Position numbers and translations under genes: made by a program
Shown: piece by piece, positions 1 to 8,127 of the stretch
Layout: each line of letters begins with the position of its first letter
Position numbering within the stretch: the first letter of the stretch is position 1
Notes under the pieces: generated by a model
Databases searched by the model: none
Seen by the model: the letters and a program-made list of their open reading frames with translations, nothing else
What the model was told of the DNA's origin: nothing
Source: a bacterium UBA6115
Lineage (GTDB): Bacteria > Bacillota_A > Clostridia > Christensenellales > Aristaeellaceae
Assembly (NCBI GenBank): GCA_002428405.1
Contig: DIWD01000056.1
Coordinates: forward strand, 1-14,534
Length of the DNA: 14,534 nucleotides
Direction of reading: 5' to 3'

Positions 1-1071
1 GCCACCGGCTGCTCCTCCATCTACGGCGGCTCCTCCCCCACCGTTCCCTATACAGTCAACAGCAAGGGACATGGGCCGGCCTGGGCGAACAGCCTGTTTG
101 AGGACAACGCCGAGTTCGGTTTCGGCATGAACCTGGCCTACAATCAGCGCAGCGCCCGACTGGCCGAGGTGATTGAAAAAATGATCGCGGTGGATTACTG
201 CGACGCGGGCATCAAGGAAGCGGGAGCGGAGTGGCTCAAGGCCATGAACGACGCGGAAGGCTCAAAAGCCGCCGCTGAAAAGCTCAAGGAAGCCTGCAAG
301 TGCGGCCTGGACATGACCGGCACCGGATGGGAAGCCGACTGGATCCGCCAAGGCAAGCCGGACTGCCCCTGCGACGCCTGCGCCGGAGCGCGCGAAGTTC
401 TCAGGGACGCCGACCTGCTGGTGAAGAAATCCATCTGGATCATCGGCGGGGACGGCTGGGCCTATGATATCGGTTTTGGCGGGTTGGACCATGTGCTGGC
501 GCAAAACCAGGACGTGAACATCCTGGTGCTGGACACCGAGGTGTACTCCAACACAGGCGGCCAGGCCTCCAAGTCCACCCCCACCGGCTCGGTCGCCAAG
601 TTCGCGGCCTCCGGCAAGAAGACCCGCAAGAAGAATCTGGGCATGATGGCGATGAGCTACGGCTACGTCTACGTCGCCCATGTCGCGATGAGCGCGAATT
701 ACAACCAGGTGCTCAAGGCCTTCAACGAGGCCGAGGCCTATCACGGCCCTTCGCTGATCATCGCCTACAGCCCCTGCATCAACCACGGCATCAACATGTC
801 CTTCTCCCAGGCGGAAATCCGCAAGGCCGTCGCCGCGGGATACTGGAACCTGTTCCGCTACAACCCGATGCTGGCCGAGGAGGGCAAGAACCCGCTCATC
901 ATCGACAGCAAGGACCCGACGGAGAGCTACCGGGACTACCTCAAGGGCGAGGTGCGCTACACCTCGCTGATCAAGACCTTCCCGGACAACGCGGAAAAGC
1001 TGTTCAAAAACGCCGAGGAAGAGGCGGGCATCCGCCTGAATGACCTCAAGAAGATGGCGCAGGCCGAATAA
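1..1071 (+). CDS. nifJ: Pyruvate:ferredoxin oxidoreductase, C-terminal part (5' truncated by window edge)
   Basis: The reading frame is open from base 1 without a start, so this is the last 356 residues of a protein that is usually about 1,170-1,180 residues long. The enzyme decarboxylates pyruvate to acetyl-CoA and CO2 in the cytoplasm and reduces ferredoxin. Visible marks are an ATGCSS stretch whose Cys (residue 4 of the fragment) matches a ligand of the thiamine-proximal [4Fe-4S] cluster, and YSPCINHG (Cys259), the last ligand of the same cluster. The thiamine diphosphate/Mg site is GDGWAYDIG (from residue 150), followed by LDTEVYSNTGGQ (from about 177). The single-chain homodimeric PFOR type is inferred from the sequence continuing past the TPP domain to a typical C-terminus. 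The N-terminal domains, including the two-cluster ferredoxin domain, lie outside the window. A terminator follows the stop closely, so no downstream gene is co-transcribed. Confidence 0.96.
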   Translation, partial: ATGCSSIYGGSSPTVPYTVNSKGHGPAWANSLFEDNAEFGFGMNLAYNQRSARLAEVIEKMIAVDYCDAGIKEAGAEWLKAMNDAEGSKAAAEKLKEACKCGLDMTGTGWEADWIRQGKPDCPCDACAGAREVLRDADLLVKKSIWIIGGDGWAYDIGFGGLDHVLAQNQDVNILVLDTEVYSNTGGQASKSTPTGSVAKFAASGKKTRKKNLGMMAMSYGYVYVAHVAMSANYNQVLKAFNEAEAYHGPSLIIAYSPCINHGINMSFSQAEIRKAVAAGYWNLFRYNPMLAEEGKNPLIIDSKDPTESYRDYLKGEVRYTSLIKTFPDNAEKLFKNAEEEAGIRLNDLKKMAQAE

Positions 1072-1091
1072 TCCGTCAGATTTGAAAGAAG

Positions 1092-1120
1092 CCGCCCGGG
1101 ATGGTCCCGGGCGGTTTCTT
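1092..1120. terminator. Shared (bidirectional) rho-independent terminator between nifJ and the convergent yugP
   Basis: A perfect 10-bp GC-rich stem, CCGCCCGGGA with TCCCGGGCGG, closes a 3-nt TGG loop. On the plus strand it is followed by TTTCTTATATT. Read on the minus strand, the tail is CTTCTTTC. It lies 20 nt after the nifJ stop and 30 nt beyond the yugP stop, so one hairpin can end both convergent transcripts. Confidence 0.85.
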
Positions 1121-1149
1121 ATATTGATTGCCAAACAGGCAGAAGCGGA

Positions 1150-1842
1150 TCAGCCCCTCCGCCTGGAGTTCCCGCGGGCAAGCAGGATGAGCCGGGCCAG
1201 CTGCAGCATCGCACCGATGGCGGCGGCCACATAGGTGAGGGAAGCCGCGCCCAGTACCGCCCGCACGCCCTTCTCCTCCTCCGGTGTGGTGATGATGCCC
1301 GAGCCCTCCAGCATCTTTACGGCGCGCTTTGAGGCGTTGAACTCCACCGGCAGGGTGATAAGGGAGAACAGAACCGTCAGGCTGAACAGGGCGATGCCAG
1401 CGTAGACCAATGGCTGCCAGGACATGATGAGCCCCAGGATGAAGATGGGTACGCTGAGATTGGAACCAATATTGACCGCGGGAACCGCAAGGGTGCGCAG
1501 ACCCAAAAGCGCATAGCCGTCATGCTTCTGCATGGCGTGGCCGGCCTCGTGCGCCGCGATGCCCACCGCGGCGATGCTGGCGGAGTTGTAGACCCCCTCT
1601 GACAGGCTGAGGGTCTGGCTGCGCGGATCATAGTGATCTGTGAGGGTGCCCTGCACCATCGCCAGGCCCACCGCGTCGTTCCCGTTATCGCGCAGCATCC
1701 TCGCCGCGGCATCCGACGCCGGGATGCCGGCCCGGGTGCGGACCTTCTCCCATTTCGCGTAGACCGACTTGACCCGCGCCTGCGCGAACAGCGCCAGCAG
1801 GAGGGCCGGGATCAAGAGCAGAATGGTGGGATCGTAGAACAT
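1150..1842 (-). CDS. yugP: YugP-family neutral zinc metallopeptidase, membrane protein
   Basis: This 230-residue protein is the usual length for the YugP (putative membrane Zn-metallopeptidase) family. An N-terminal hydrophobic helix (about residues 5-21) is followed by the zinc motif HEAGH (98-102), where His98 and His102 bind zinc and Glu99 is catalytic. LPVEFNASKRA supplies the probable third ligand, Glu167. Hydrophobic segments at about 130-165 and 195-222 give further membrane helices. The ATG start is set by an AAGGAG ribosome binding site at about 1856-1861 on the minus strand. The gene is monocistronic as far as the window shows, convergent with nifJ and divergent from the opp operon. 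Substrates of this family are not established, and a membrane protein quality-control role is only a guess. The family call is secure. Confidence 0.92.
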   Translation of the reverse strand: MFYDPTILLLIPALLLALFAQARVKSVYAKWEKVRTRAGIPASDAAARMLRDNGNDAVGLAMVQGTLTDHYDPRSQTLSLSEGVYNSASIAAVGIAAHEAGHAMQKHDGYALLGLRTLAVPAVNIGSNLSVPIFILGLIMSWQPLVYAGIALFSLTVLFSLITLPVEFNASKRAVKMLEGSGIITTPEEEKGVRAVLGAASLTYVAAAIGAMLQLARLILLARGNSRRRG

Positions 1843-1900
1843 CTTTCAGCTTCACTCCTTCAAACAATCCGCCGGGTTTCAATGCCGGACTGCTGACAGG

Positions 1901-1909
1901 ATTATACCA
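1901..1909 (-). promoter_or_regulatory. Extended -10 promoter for yugP
   Basis: Read on the minus strand this is TGGTATAAT, a consensus -10 hexamer with the extended TGn motif. At 17-bp spacing no recognisable -35 hexamer is present, which is tolerated with an extended -10. The inferred transcript start lies about 50 nt upstream of the yugP ATG. Confidence 0.5.
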
Positions 1910-2090
1910 CAGTGCATACCCTACCGGTACCGCCGGATAATTTTCCGTTTTGGCTGCACATCCCTGCAAAGCTGTGCCGATTGAGGGAATCCGCTGTCTG
2001 GCGCTTTGTGTTTTCATTGTATTGTAAAAGCAGCATAAAACCCGGATGGATGAAATGTCCTGTTCCGCTCCTTCCGCCGCATTCTCTATG

Positions 2091-2118
2091 TTGACAAGAC
2101 TTGCACATTCGGTATAAT
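2091..2118 (+). promoter_or_regulatory. Sigma-70/SigA-type promoter of the opp operon
   Basis: TTGACA (2091-2096) and TATAAT (2113-2118) are both perfect consensus hexamers, separated by 16 bp. The expected transcript start near 2125 leaves a leader of only about 20 nt. That leader holds the GGGAGAGGAGG ribosome binding site (2128-2138 region) and leaves no room for a riboswitch. Any control would have to act at the promoter itself. Confidence 0.85.
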
Positions 2119-2145
2119 TAAACAAATTGGGAGAGGAGGCTGCGG

Positions 2146-3072
2146 ATGAGCACCAGGTTTGCTGTCTACCTTCTGAAGCGAGTGGGAATGGCCTTCCTTA
2201 CCATTTTCCTGGTCATAGCGATCACATTTTTTACCATGCACGCGATTCCCGCGAGTCCGTTCAGTTCAGAAAAAGCCAAAACCGATGCCACCATCGCGGC
2301 CCTGGAAAAGAAATACGGCTTTGACAAGCCTGTTCCGGTGCAGTTCCTCAACTACCTGGGCAACATTGTTCAGTTTGATTTCGGCCTTTCCACCAGCTGG
2401 GTGGGCAATACAGTAGGCGAGTTGATCCTCCGCGGATTCAGCTATTCGGCGACCATCGGGCTCACGGCCGCGGTCATCGCCATTGTGCTGGGGGTGCTTT
2501 TGGGCGCGATGGCGGCGATCAGGCGCGGGCGGTGGCTGGATAAAGTCATCCAGGTCGTGACGACCGCGCTGGTCTCCATGCCCTCCTTTGTCATTGCCAC
2601 ACTCCTTCTTCTGATATTTGGCCTCTACTTAAGATGGCTGCCCACCCTGGGCAGCCAGCCGGGCGGGCTGATCCTGCCGATTGTTTCGCTCAGTCTCTAC
2701 CCGATGGCCTATATCACCCGCCTGGAACGTTCCAGCATGCTGGATGTGCTGGGCCAGGACTATATCAGGACCGCGCGGGCAAAGGGCCTGCACAAATCCA
2801 AGGTCCTCTTCAAGCACGCCCTGAAGAACGCGCTGGCTCCCGTCATTACCTACGCCGGCCCGATGATGGCCTATATCCTGACTGGTTCCATGGTGGTGGA
2901 AAACATCTTTTCCGTGCCCGGCCTCGGCCGGCTCTTTGTCAACAGCATGCTGCGCACCGATTACATGATGATCATGGGCATCACCATTTTCCTGGGCGTG
3001 ATGATCATCCTGATGAATCTGCTCAGCGATGTCGTCTACAAGATTCTGGACCCCAGAATTGACTTGAGGTAA
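2146..3072 (+). CDS. oppB: Oligopeptide/dipeptide ABC transporter permease (OppB/DppB type)
   Basis: This 308-residue inner-membrane permease is the usual length for OppB/DppB. The N-terminus YLLKRVGMAFLTIFLVIAITF is the classic first transmembrane helix (about 14-32). Further helices fall near 100-122, 141-161, 176-192, 229-250 and 276-298. The cytoplasmic EAA coupling loop, DYIRTARAKGLHKSKVLFKHALKNAL (205-230), docks the ATPase subunit. The C-terminus LDPRIDLR is also typical. The start follows a strong GGAGAGGAGG site and is the first gene behind the 2091-2118 promoter. OppC starts 4 nt after the stop, indicating translational coupling. Peptides are the family's main substrate, but nickel and sugar importers share this fold, so the substrate is inferred. 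Confidence 0.94.
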   Translation: MSTRFAVYLLKRVGMAFLTIFLVIAITFFTMHAIPASPFSSEKAKTDATIAALEKKYGFDKPVPVQFLNYLGNIVQFDFGLSTSWVGNTVGELILRGFSYSATIGLTAAVIAIVLGVLLGAMAAIRRGRWLDKVIQVVTTALVSMPSFVIATLLLLIFGLYLRWLPTLGSQPGGLILPIVSLSLYPMAYITRLERSSMLDVLGQDYIRTARAKGLHKSKVLFKHALKNALAPVITYAGPMMAYILTGSMVVENIFSVPGLGRLFVNSMLRTDYMMIMGITIFLGVMIILMNLLSDVVYKILDPRIDLR

Positions 3073-3076
3073 CTGA

Positions 3077-4123
3077 ATGCAGGACATCAAAGCCCCAAAA
3101 AAGAACTTCCTCAGTTTTCAGCTGGATCCCAGCCTGTTTGAGCCTGCGAGCGAAGAAGAAAAAGACCAGCAGCGCCTGATGCGCGAGAGCGTATCCTTCA
3201 TGAGGGACGCGCTGCGCAGGCTGAGCCGGAACAGGATCGCGATGATCTGCATTTTTGTTATCGTCTTAATCGCCCTGATCGCCTTCATCGCGCCGAATTT
3301 TTACCCCTACAGCTATACCAGACAGGATGTGACGGCCAAATATCTCCGGCCCTTTGAGTACTCCGCCAGGGAACAGGCCCGGATCGACAATGGCGAGAAA
3401 ATCTTTCCCCACATCATGGGCACAGATGTGCTTGGGCGTGATTATGCCATCCGCGTTATATACGGCACCCGCATTTCGCTTCTGGTCGGGCTGGTATCGG
3501 CTGTCATCGTGATCATCATCGGCATTCTGTACGGTTCTGTTTCCGGGTATTTCGGCGGCAGGACGGACCTGATCATGATGCGCATCGTCGACATCATCTA
3601 TTCCCTGCCGGACGTGCTCATCGTGATCCTGCTGTCAGTGGCGATCAGGGAATGGGTCAGCTCGAGCAAAAGCGAGCTGGTGGTCAAGATGGGCGCGGGC
3701 ATGGTGTCCATTTTCTTGGTGTTCGGTCTCCTGTACTGGGTCGGTATGGCCCGGCAGGTGCGCGGCCAGGTGCTGTCCATCAAGGAACAGGAATATGTCC
3801 TCGCCTCCAGGGCCATCGGGGCCAGGCCGGCGCGCATCATCCGGAAGCACATGATCCCCAACTGCATCTCCGTCATCATCATCACCGCGGCGATGCAGGT
3901 CCCCAGCGCCATTTTTACCGAGAGCTTCCTGAGTTTCCTGGGCATGGGGGTTTCCATTCCGATGCCCTCCCTGGGGTCACTGGCCTCCGACGCCCGCGGC
4001 GGCCTGGTCAGTTATCCCTACCTGCTGCTGTTTCCGGCACTGTCAATTTTCCTGATCGTGCTTTCTTTCAACCTCTTGGGCAACGGGCTGCGCGACGCCT
4101 TTGACCCCAAGCTGCGGTCATAG
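3077..4123 (+). CDS. oppC: Oligopeptide/dipeptide ABC transporter permease (OppC/DppC type)
   Basis: This is the partner permease of OppB, 348 residues, slightly longer than many OppC proteins because of an N-terminal cytoplasmic extension of about 50 residues. The first transmembrane helix is about 53-71. It is followed by an extracytoplasmic segment and the family signature HIMGTDVLGRD (112-122). Helices then fall near 134-156, 174-190, 206-224, 263-285 and 315-336. The EAA loop EYVLASRAIGARPARIIRKHMIP lies at 239-261, and GNGLRDAFDPKLRS is the typical C-terminal end. Residues 192-205 between two helices form a polar insert, SSSKSELVVK, also found in some longer OppC proteins. The start is only 4 nt behind the oppB stop, with GAGGT overlapping the oppB end as ribosome binding site. 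Confidence 0.94.
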   Translation: MQDIKAPKKNFLSFQLDPSLFEPASEEEKDQQRLMRESVSFMRDALRRLSRNRIAMICIFVIVLIALIAFIAPNFYPYSYTRQDVTAKYLRPFEYSAREQARIDNGEKIFPHIMGTDVLGRDYAIRVIYGTRISLLVGLVSAVIVIIIGILYGSVSGYFGGRTDLIMMRIVDIIYSLPDVLIVILLSVAIREWVSSSKSELVVKMGAGMVSIFLVFGLLYWVGMARQVRGQVLSIKEQEYVLASRAIGARPARIIRKHMIPNCISVIIITAAMQVPSAIFTESFLSFLGMGVSIPMPSLGSLASDARGGLVSYPYLLLFPALSIFLIVLSFNLLGNGLRDAFDPKLRS

Positions 4124-4135
4124 GAGGCGGAACAG

Positions 4136-5173
4136 ATGGCATTGCTGGAAGTAAAGGACCTGTGCACTTCATTCTTCACGCCTTCAGGGGAAGTCAAGGC
4201 GGTTGACGGAATCTCCTTCAACCTGGAAGCGGGTTCCGTCTTGGGCATCGTCGGCGAATCAGGCTCAGGCAAGTCAGTGACCGCCTACTCCATCATGCAG
4301 ATCCTGACCCCGCCCGGGCGCATTGTTTCGGGTTCCATCAAGTTCAAGGAACAGGAGCTGGTCGGCCAGTCGGACGAGCAGATGCGAAAAGTGCGCGGCA
4401 ACAAGATATCCATCATTTTCCAGGACCCGATGACCAGCCTGACCCCCACTTTTACCGTCGGCAACCAGCTGATGGAGGCCATTCTCCTGCATACACAGCG
4501 CAACAGGAAAGACGCCTGGGCCCATGCGGTGGAAATGCTCAAACTGGTAGGCATCAATGACCCTGAAAAGCGCATGAAACAGTACTCCTTTGAGCTCTCA
4601 GGCGGCATGCGCCAGCGGGTGATGATCGCCATGGCCCTGGCGTGCGAGCCGGATATCCTCATCGCCGATGAGCCGACAACAGCCCTTGACGTCACCATTC
4701 AGGCGCAGATCCTGGACCTGATGAGCAGCCTTCAGAAGAAACTGGGGATGGCGATCATCATGATCACCCACGACCTGGGGGTCATCGCGAGCATGTGCGA
4801 CGATGTGATCGTCATGTACGCCGGCAGCATCGCCGAGCGCGGCACGGCGGAGGAGATCTTTTACCGGCCGCGGCACGAGTATACCAAGGGCCTGCTCAAG
4901 TCCATCCCCAACATCGACAGGGATGACAAGGTGCCGCTTAATCCCATCGGCGGAACGCCCATCGACATGCTCAACCTGCCCGCGGGCTGCGCCTTTGCCC
5001 CGCGCTGCGACAGCGCGATGAAGGTCTGCCTTTCCCACAAGCCGCAGGAGGTCTGGATCAATAAGGACCCGCACCTGGCAGCCTGCTGGGTGAACGACAA
5101 AGTGGGCAGGCCGGAGGCTGACAGCCAGGGGAACCTTGTCCGGATCTGGGTCAACGGGGAGGGTGAGCAATGA
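4136..5173 (+). CDS. oppD: Oligopeptide/dipeptide ABC transporter ATP-binding protein (OppD/DppD type)
   Basis: This is one of the two cytoplasmic ATPases that power the importer, 345 residues. Motifs in order are Walker A GESGSGKS (40-47), Q-loop Gln96 in FQDP, signature LSGGMRQR (154-161), Walker B ILIADEP (174-180) with catalytic Glu179, and switch His212 in THDLG. The C-terminal oligopeptide-transporter domain carries four cysteines (285, 291, 298, 317) in [14 protein letters not shown] and AACW. In DppD-type proteins this arrangement is known to bind a [4Fe-4S] cluster. AGGAGG at 4122-4127 overlaps the oppC stop and sets the ATG. The 3' end overlaps oppF by ATGA, so the two ATPases are translationally coupled. 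Confidence 0.95.
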   Translation: MALLEVKDLCTSFFTPSGEVKAVDGISFNLEAGSVLGIVGESGSGKSVTAYSIMQILTPPGRIVSGSIKFKEQELVGQSDEQMRKVRGNKISIIFQDPMTSLTPTFTVGNQLMEAILLHTQRNRKDAWAHAVEMLKLVGINDPEKRMKQYSFELSGGMRQRVMIAMALACEPDILIADEPTTALDVTIQAQILDLMSSLQKKLGMAIIMITHDLGVIASMCDDVIVMYAGSIAERGTAEEIFYRPRHEYTKGLLKSIPNIDRDDKVPLNPIGGTPIDMLNLPAGCAFAPRCDSAMKVCLSHKPQEVWINKDPHLAACWVNDKVGRPEADSQGNLVRIWVNGEGEQ

Positions 5174-6159
5174 GCGGACAGAACAACGAAAAGACGCCGC
5201 TGCTCCAGGTCAGCCACCTGAAGCAGTATTTCCAGGTTCGCACCGGGTTCCTCAAGAGCAGCCCCCTGAAAGCCGTGGATGACGTGTCCTTTGACATCCA
5301 GCGGGGGGAGACCCTTGGCCTGGTCGGCGAGTCCGGATGCGGAAAGACGACGGTGGGCCGCACCTTGCTTCACCTGTACAAGCCGACCGGCGGCGAGGTG
5401 TTCTTTGAGGGGGAGAAAATCCAGAAAGGTGATTCCCTTACCCGCTTCCGGAGAAAGGCGCAGCTGGTTTTCCAGGATCCCTACTCGTCCCTCAACCCGC
5501 GTATGACCGTGGGCGACATCATCGCCGAACCAATCGACGTGCACAAGCTGTGCAAAACCAGGAAAGAGCGGGAGGAGCGCATCCAGGAGCTGATGGAGCT
5601 GGTGGGCCTGTCCAGCGAGCAGGCGACCCGGTACGCGCACGAGTTTTCCGGCGGCCAGCGCCAGCGCATCGGCATCGCGCGCGCCATGGCGTCAAAGCCT
5701 GAGTTCATCGTCTGTGACGAACCCGTGTCCGCGCTGGACGTCTCCATCCAGGCGCAGGTCATCAACATGCTGGAGGATCTTCAGCACAGACTGGGACTGA
5801 CCTACCTGTTCATCGCGCATGACTTGAGCGTAGTCAAGCACATCTCCAACCGGATCGCCGTGATGTACCTGGGCCATTTGGTGGAGCTTGCCTCCTCTGT
5901 CGAACTCCACCGCAACCCGCTGCACCCCTATACAAAGTCGCTCCTGTCCGCCGTTCCCATCCCCGACCCCATTAAGGGGAGAAGCCGCAGCAGGATCATC
6001 CTCAAAGGCGATGTGCCCAGCCCGCTGAAAGTGCCTTCCGGCTGCCCCTTCCGTACCCGCTGCCCGATTGCCGCGCCCGTGTGCGCCCAGGAGCGCCCGG
6101 AACTGCGCGAAATCCTGCCAGGCCATTTCGCCGCCTGCCACCTGGTCACCCAAGGCTAA
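5170..6159 (+). CDS. oppF: Oligopeptide/dipeptide ABC transporter ATP-binding protein (OppF/DppF type)
   Basis: This is the second ATPase, 329 residues, which pairs with OppD. It has Walker A GESGCGKT (53-60), Q-loop Gln102, signature FSGGQRQR (159-166), Walker B IVCDEP with Asp183 and Glu184, and switch His217 in AHDLS. The C-terminal oligopeptide domain again has four cysteines (292, 298, 305, 323), so both ATPases could carry the Fe-S-type site. The start ATG overlaps the oppD stop (ATGA, 5170-5173) and is preceded by GGGGAGGG. OppF-type is chosen over OppD-type because of the gene order and the FSGGQ and LNPRMTVG sequences typical of OppF. Confidence 0.95.
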   Translation: MSGQNNEKTPLLQVSHLKQYFQVRTGFLKSSPLKAVDDVSFDIQRGETLGLVGESGCGKTTVGRTLLHLYKPTGGEVFFEGEKIQKGDSLTRFRRKAQLVFQDPYSSLNPRMTVGDIIAEPIDVHKLCKTRKEREERIQELMELVGLSSEQATRYAHEFSGGQRQRIGIARAMASKPEFIVCDEPVSALDVSIQAQVINMLEDLQHRLGLTYLFIAHDLSVVKHISNRIAVMYLGHLVELASSVELHRNPLHPYTKSLLSAVPIPDPIKGRSRSRIILKGDVPSPLKVPSGCPFRTRCPIAAPVCAQERPELREILPGHFAACHLVTQG

Positions 6160-6161
6160 TC

Positions 6162-6177
6162 ATACGGGAAACCGTAT
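6162..6177 (+). other. Small intercistronic hairpin with GAAA tetraloop between oppF and the binding-protein gene
   Basis: ATACGG-GAAA-CCGTAT forms a perfect 6-bp stem closed by a stable GNRA-type loop, just after the oppF stop and about 40 nt before the next start codon. No T-tract follows, so it is not a terminator. Such hairpins can stabilise mRNA ends and help a binding-protein gene be expressed above its transporter genes. That role is inference. Confidence 0.45.
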
Positions 6178-6220
6178 ATTAGGGATAGGATTCCAAATCT
6201 TAAAGGAGGAACACCACAAC

Positions 6221-7996
6221 ATGAAAAAGATCCTTGCGCTGCTCCTCGCCGCCATGATGGTCATGGGCCTGTTCCCGCTGGTTGCGGGCGCAGAAGGCGA
6301 AACGATCTCGATTTTCTACGGCGGCGGCACTCCGCTGTCCATTGACCCCGCGCTCAACTCGGCAAACGTCGGCTCCAACACCCTCAGGCTGGCTCACGCG
6401 GGCCTGATGGGCTACCAATTTGTCGACGGCGCCCCCAAGCTGTCCCCTGAGCTGGCGGAAAGCTTTACCATCTCCGAGGACAGGCTGACCTATACCTTCA
6501 CCCTGCGCGAAGGACTGAAATGGTCCGACGGCAAGGACTTCGTGGCCAGCGACATCGCTGCCGCCTGGAACCGCGCCTCCTCTGCCGCGCTGGGCGCCGA
6601 CTACGGCTTCCTGTATGAAGATATCGAAGGCTACAACGGCGGGGAAGGCCCGATGAACCTCGTCGTGGACGACACAGCGCGCACCTTCACTGTCAAACTG
6701 GTCAACCCGACCGCCTACTTCCTCGACCTGTGCGCCTTCCCCGTCTTCTATCCGGTCAGGGTGGATGTGACGGACAACGAGGGCATCTGGGCGACCAATC
6801 CGGAAACCTACATCGGCATGGGCGCATTCAAGATGACCGAATACAAGGTCGACGATGTGATCTCCTTTGTGAAAAACCCCAACTACTGGAACGCTGACGC
6901 GGTCAAGCTCGGTGGGGTCAAGTGCTACCTGTCCGAGGACAACGTCGCCATCCTGACTGCCTATGAGAATGACACCGCGCAGTTCATCAACTCCGTCAGC
7001 TCCGAAGAGTTCCCGCGCCTGCGCGAAACCTACGGCGATGAGCTGGTGTTCGGCGTCATGCAGGGCACCTTCTATGTCCTGTTCAACGTGTACAAGGATG
7101 TCTCCCCCGCCGGCAAGCAGCTGACGGTTCAGGAACAATCCAAGGCCCGTTTTGCCATCGGGCAGATGATCGACCGCGTCACGCTGGTGGATTATGTGAC
7201 CCAGGCTGGCCAGACAGCCGCCAACGGCTTCTATCCCGGCGGCCTGGCGGACGGCAAGAACACCGACGTCCGCAGCGCCGAAGGCTACACCACCTGGTAC
7301 ACAGGCACCAACACCCCCTCTGAAGAGAACGCAATGTACACCAAAGACCAGGTCGAGGCTGTCAAGACCCTGATGGATCTGGGCTATGCCTTTACCGGCA
7401 CCATTGAAGGCGGGGACGTCAAGTTCACCGACTTCCCGAACATCGATTTCGCCTTCAACAACGCCGGATCCAACGCCCTGATCATCCAGTATGTTCAGGA
7501 GACCTGGAACACCTTCGGCATTCCTTCCACCATCAACCCCGAAGCCTGGCCCGTCCTGCAGACCAAACTGAAGGAAGGCGACGCCGAAGCCGCCAGGATG
7601 GGCTGGGTCTCCGACTACAACGACGTGGTGAACTTCCTGCAGATCTTCATCTCCGCTTCCGGCAACAACTATCCGCGCATTGGCCGCGACATCGGCACAT
7701 ACACCAAGGCCACTGAAGTGACCAAGGACGCGGGCACCGGCGCCTACTGGGGGCTTGAAGGCAACCAGACCTGGGCGGAAGCCTATGACCAGCTGGTGCT
7801 GGACATCAAGGCTGCCACCGATCCGGATGAGCGTGCCAAGATGGCTGCCGACGCCGAGAGGATCCTGATGGGAACCGGCGGCGTAGCGCCCCTGTTCTAC
7901 TACACGGATCCGTACATGATCAAGCCCAGCGTCAAGAACTTCCTCACCGTCCCCACAGGCGACAAGATCTGGACCTTTGTGGAACTGGTTCCCTGA
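6221..7996 (+). CDS. ABC transporter substrate-binding protein, family 5 (OppA/DppA-like)
   Basis: This 591-residue secreted receptor should deliver peptides to the OppBCDF complex. The ATG follows AAAGGAGG at 6202-6209. An in-frame ATG far upstream lies within oppF and has no ribosome binding site. The N-terminus MKKILALLLAAMMVMGLFPLVAGA is a signal peptide with a probable signal peptidase I cut after Ala24 (VAGA/EG). There is no lipobox cysteine, which is unusual for a Gram-positive binding protein. The family 5 core is clear: SIDPALNSANVG near the N-terminus, the LAESFTISEDRLTYTFTLREGLKWSDG block, and ASDIAAAWNRA. It is the last gene of the operon and is followed by a strong terminator. 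Ligand specificity cannot be read from the sequence. Confidence 0.93.
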   Translation: MKKILALLLAAMMVMGLFPLVAGAEGETISIFYGGGTPLSIDPALNSANVGSNTLRLAHAGLMGYQFVDGAPKLSPELAESFTISEDRLTYTFTLREGLKWSDGKDFVASDIAAAWNRASSAALGADYGFLYEDIEGYNGGEGPMNLVVDDTARTFTVKLVNPTAYFLDLCAFPVFYPVRVDVTDNEGIWATNPETYIGMGAFKMTEYKVDDVISFVKNPNYWNADAVKLGGVKCYLSEDNVAILTAYENDTAQFINSVSSEEFPRLRETYGDELVFGVMQGTFYVLFNVYKDVSPAGKQLTVQEQSKARFAIGQMIDRVTLVDYVTQAGQTAANGFYPGGLADGKNTDVRSAEGYTTWYTGTNTPSEENAMYTKDQVEAVKTLMDLGYAFTGTIEGGDVKFTDFPNIDFAFNNAGSNALIIQYVQETWNTFGIPSTINPEAWPVLQTKLKEGDAEAARMGWVSDYNDVVNFLQIFISASGNNYPRIGRDIGTYTKATEVTKDAGTGAYWGLEGNQTWAEAYDQLVLDIKAATDPDERAKMAADAERILMGTGGVAPLFYYTDPYMIKPSVKNFLTVPTGDKIWTFVELVP

Positions 7997-8031
7997 ACCA
8001 GAAGTTCACAGGATAGGACAAATCCATACCA

Positions 8032-8068
8032 GGAAGGTCCGCGGGAATGCCCGCGGACCTTCCCTTTT
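8032..8068 (+). terminator. Rho-independent terminator of the opp operon
   Basis: A perfect 14-bp stem, GGAAGGTCCGCGGG with CCCGCGGACCTTCC, closes an AATG tetraloop and is followed by CTTTT. It lies 35 nt after the stop of the binding-protein gene. A smaller 7-bp hairpin, CTGGTTC-CCT-GAACCAG (7985-8001), spans that stop codon just upstream. Confidence 0.93.
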
Positions 8069-8094
8069 GACAAGTCGGCCCTTCCTGATAGAAT
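8067..8094 (+). promoter_or_regulatory. Promoter for the radical SAM gene
   Basis: TTGACA (8067-8072) and TAGAAT (8089-8094) are separated by 16 bp. The first two bases of the -35 box are the last Ts of the opp terminator tract. The inferred transcript start near 8101 gives a short leader of about 27 nt. The gene therefore appears to have its own promoter despite following the opp operon on the same strand. Confidence 0.65.
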
Positions 8095-8127
8095 AAAGAA
8101 AAGGGATGATTAAAACAGGAGGTCCGC

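Larger units (their letters stand above)
1843..2145. other. Divergent intergenic region between yugP and the opp operon
   Basis: This 303-bp stretch holds the yugP promoter at its left end and the opp promoter at its right end. Between about 1910 and 2090 no convincing gene, long hairpin or repeat is visible. Short open frames there lack ribosome binding sites. It is more AT-rich than the flanking coding sequence, as expected for a regulatory region. No operator could be assigned. Confidence 0.6.

Noticed and set aside
262..1134. A 290-codon minus-strand open frame opposite nifJ
   Set aside because: The plus strand encodes an unmistakable PFOR with intact TPP and Fe-S motifs. The antisense frame runs through the shared terminator and has no family features.
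6068..6220. Upstream in-frame start for the substrate-binding protein, inside oppF
   Set aside because: The ATG at 6221 has a strong ribosome binding site and begins a clear signal peptide. The upstream codons are an out-of-frame reading of oppF.
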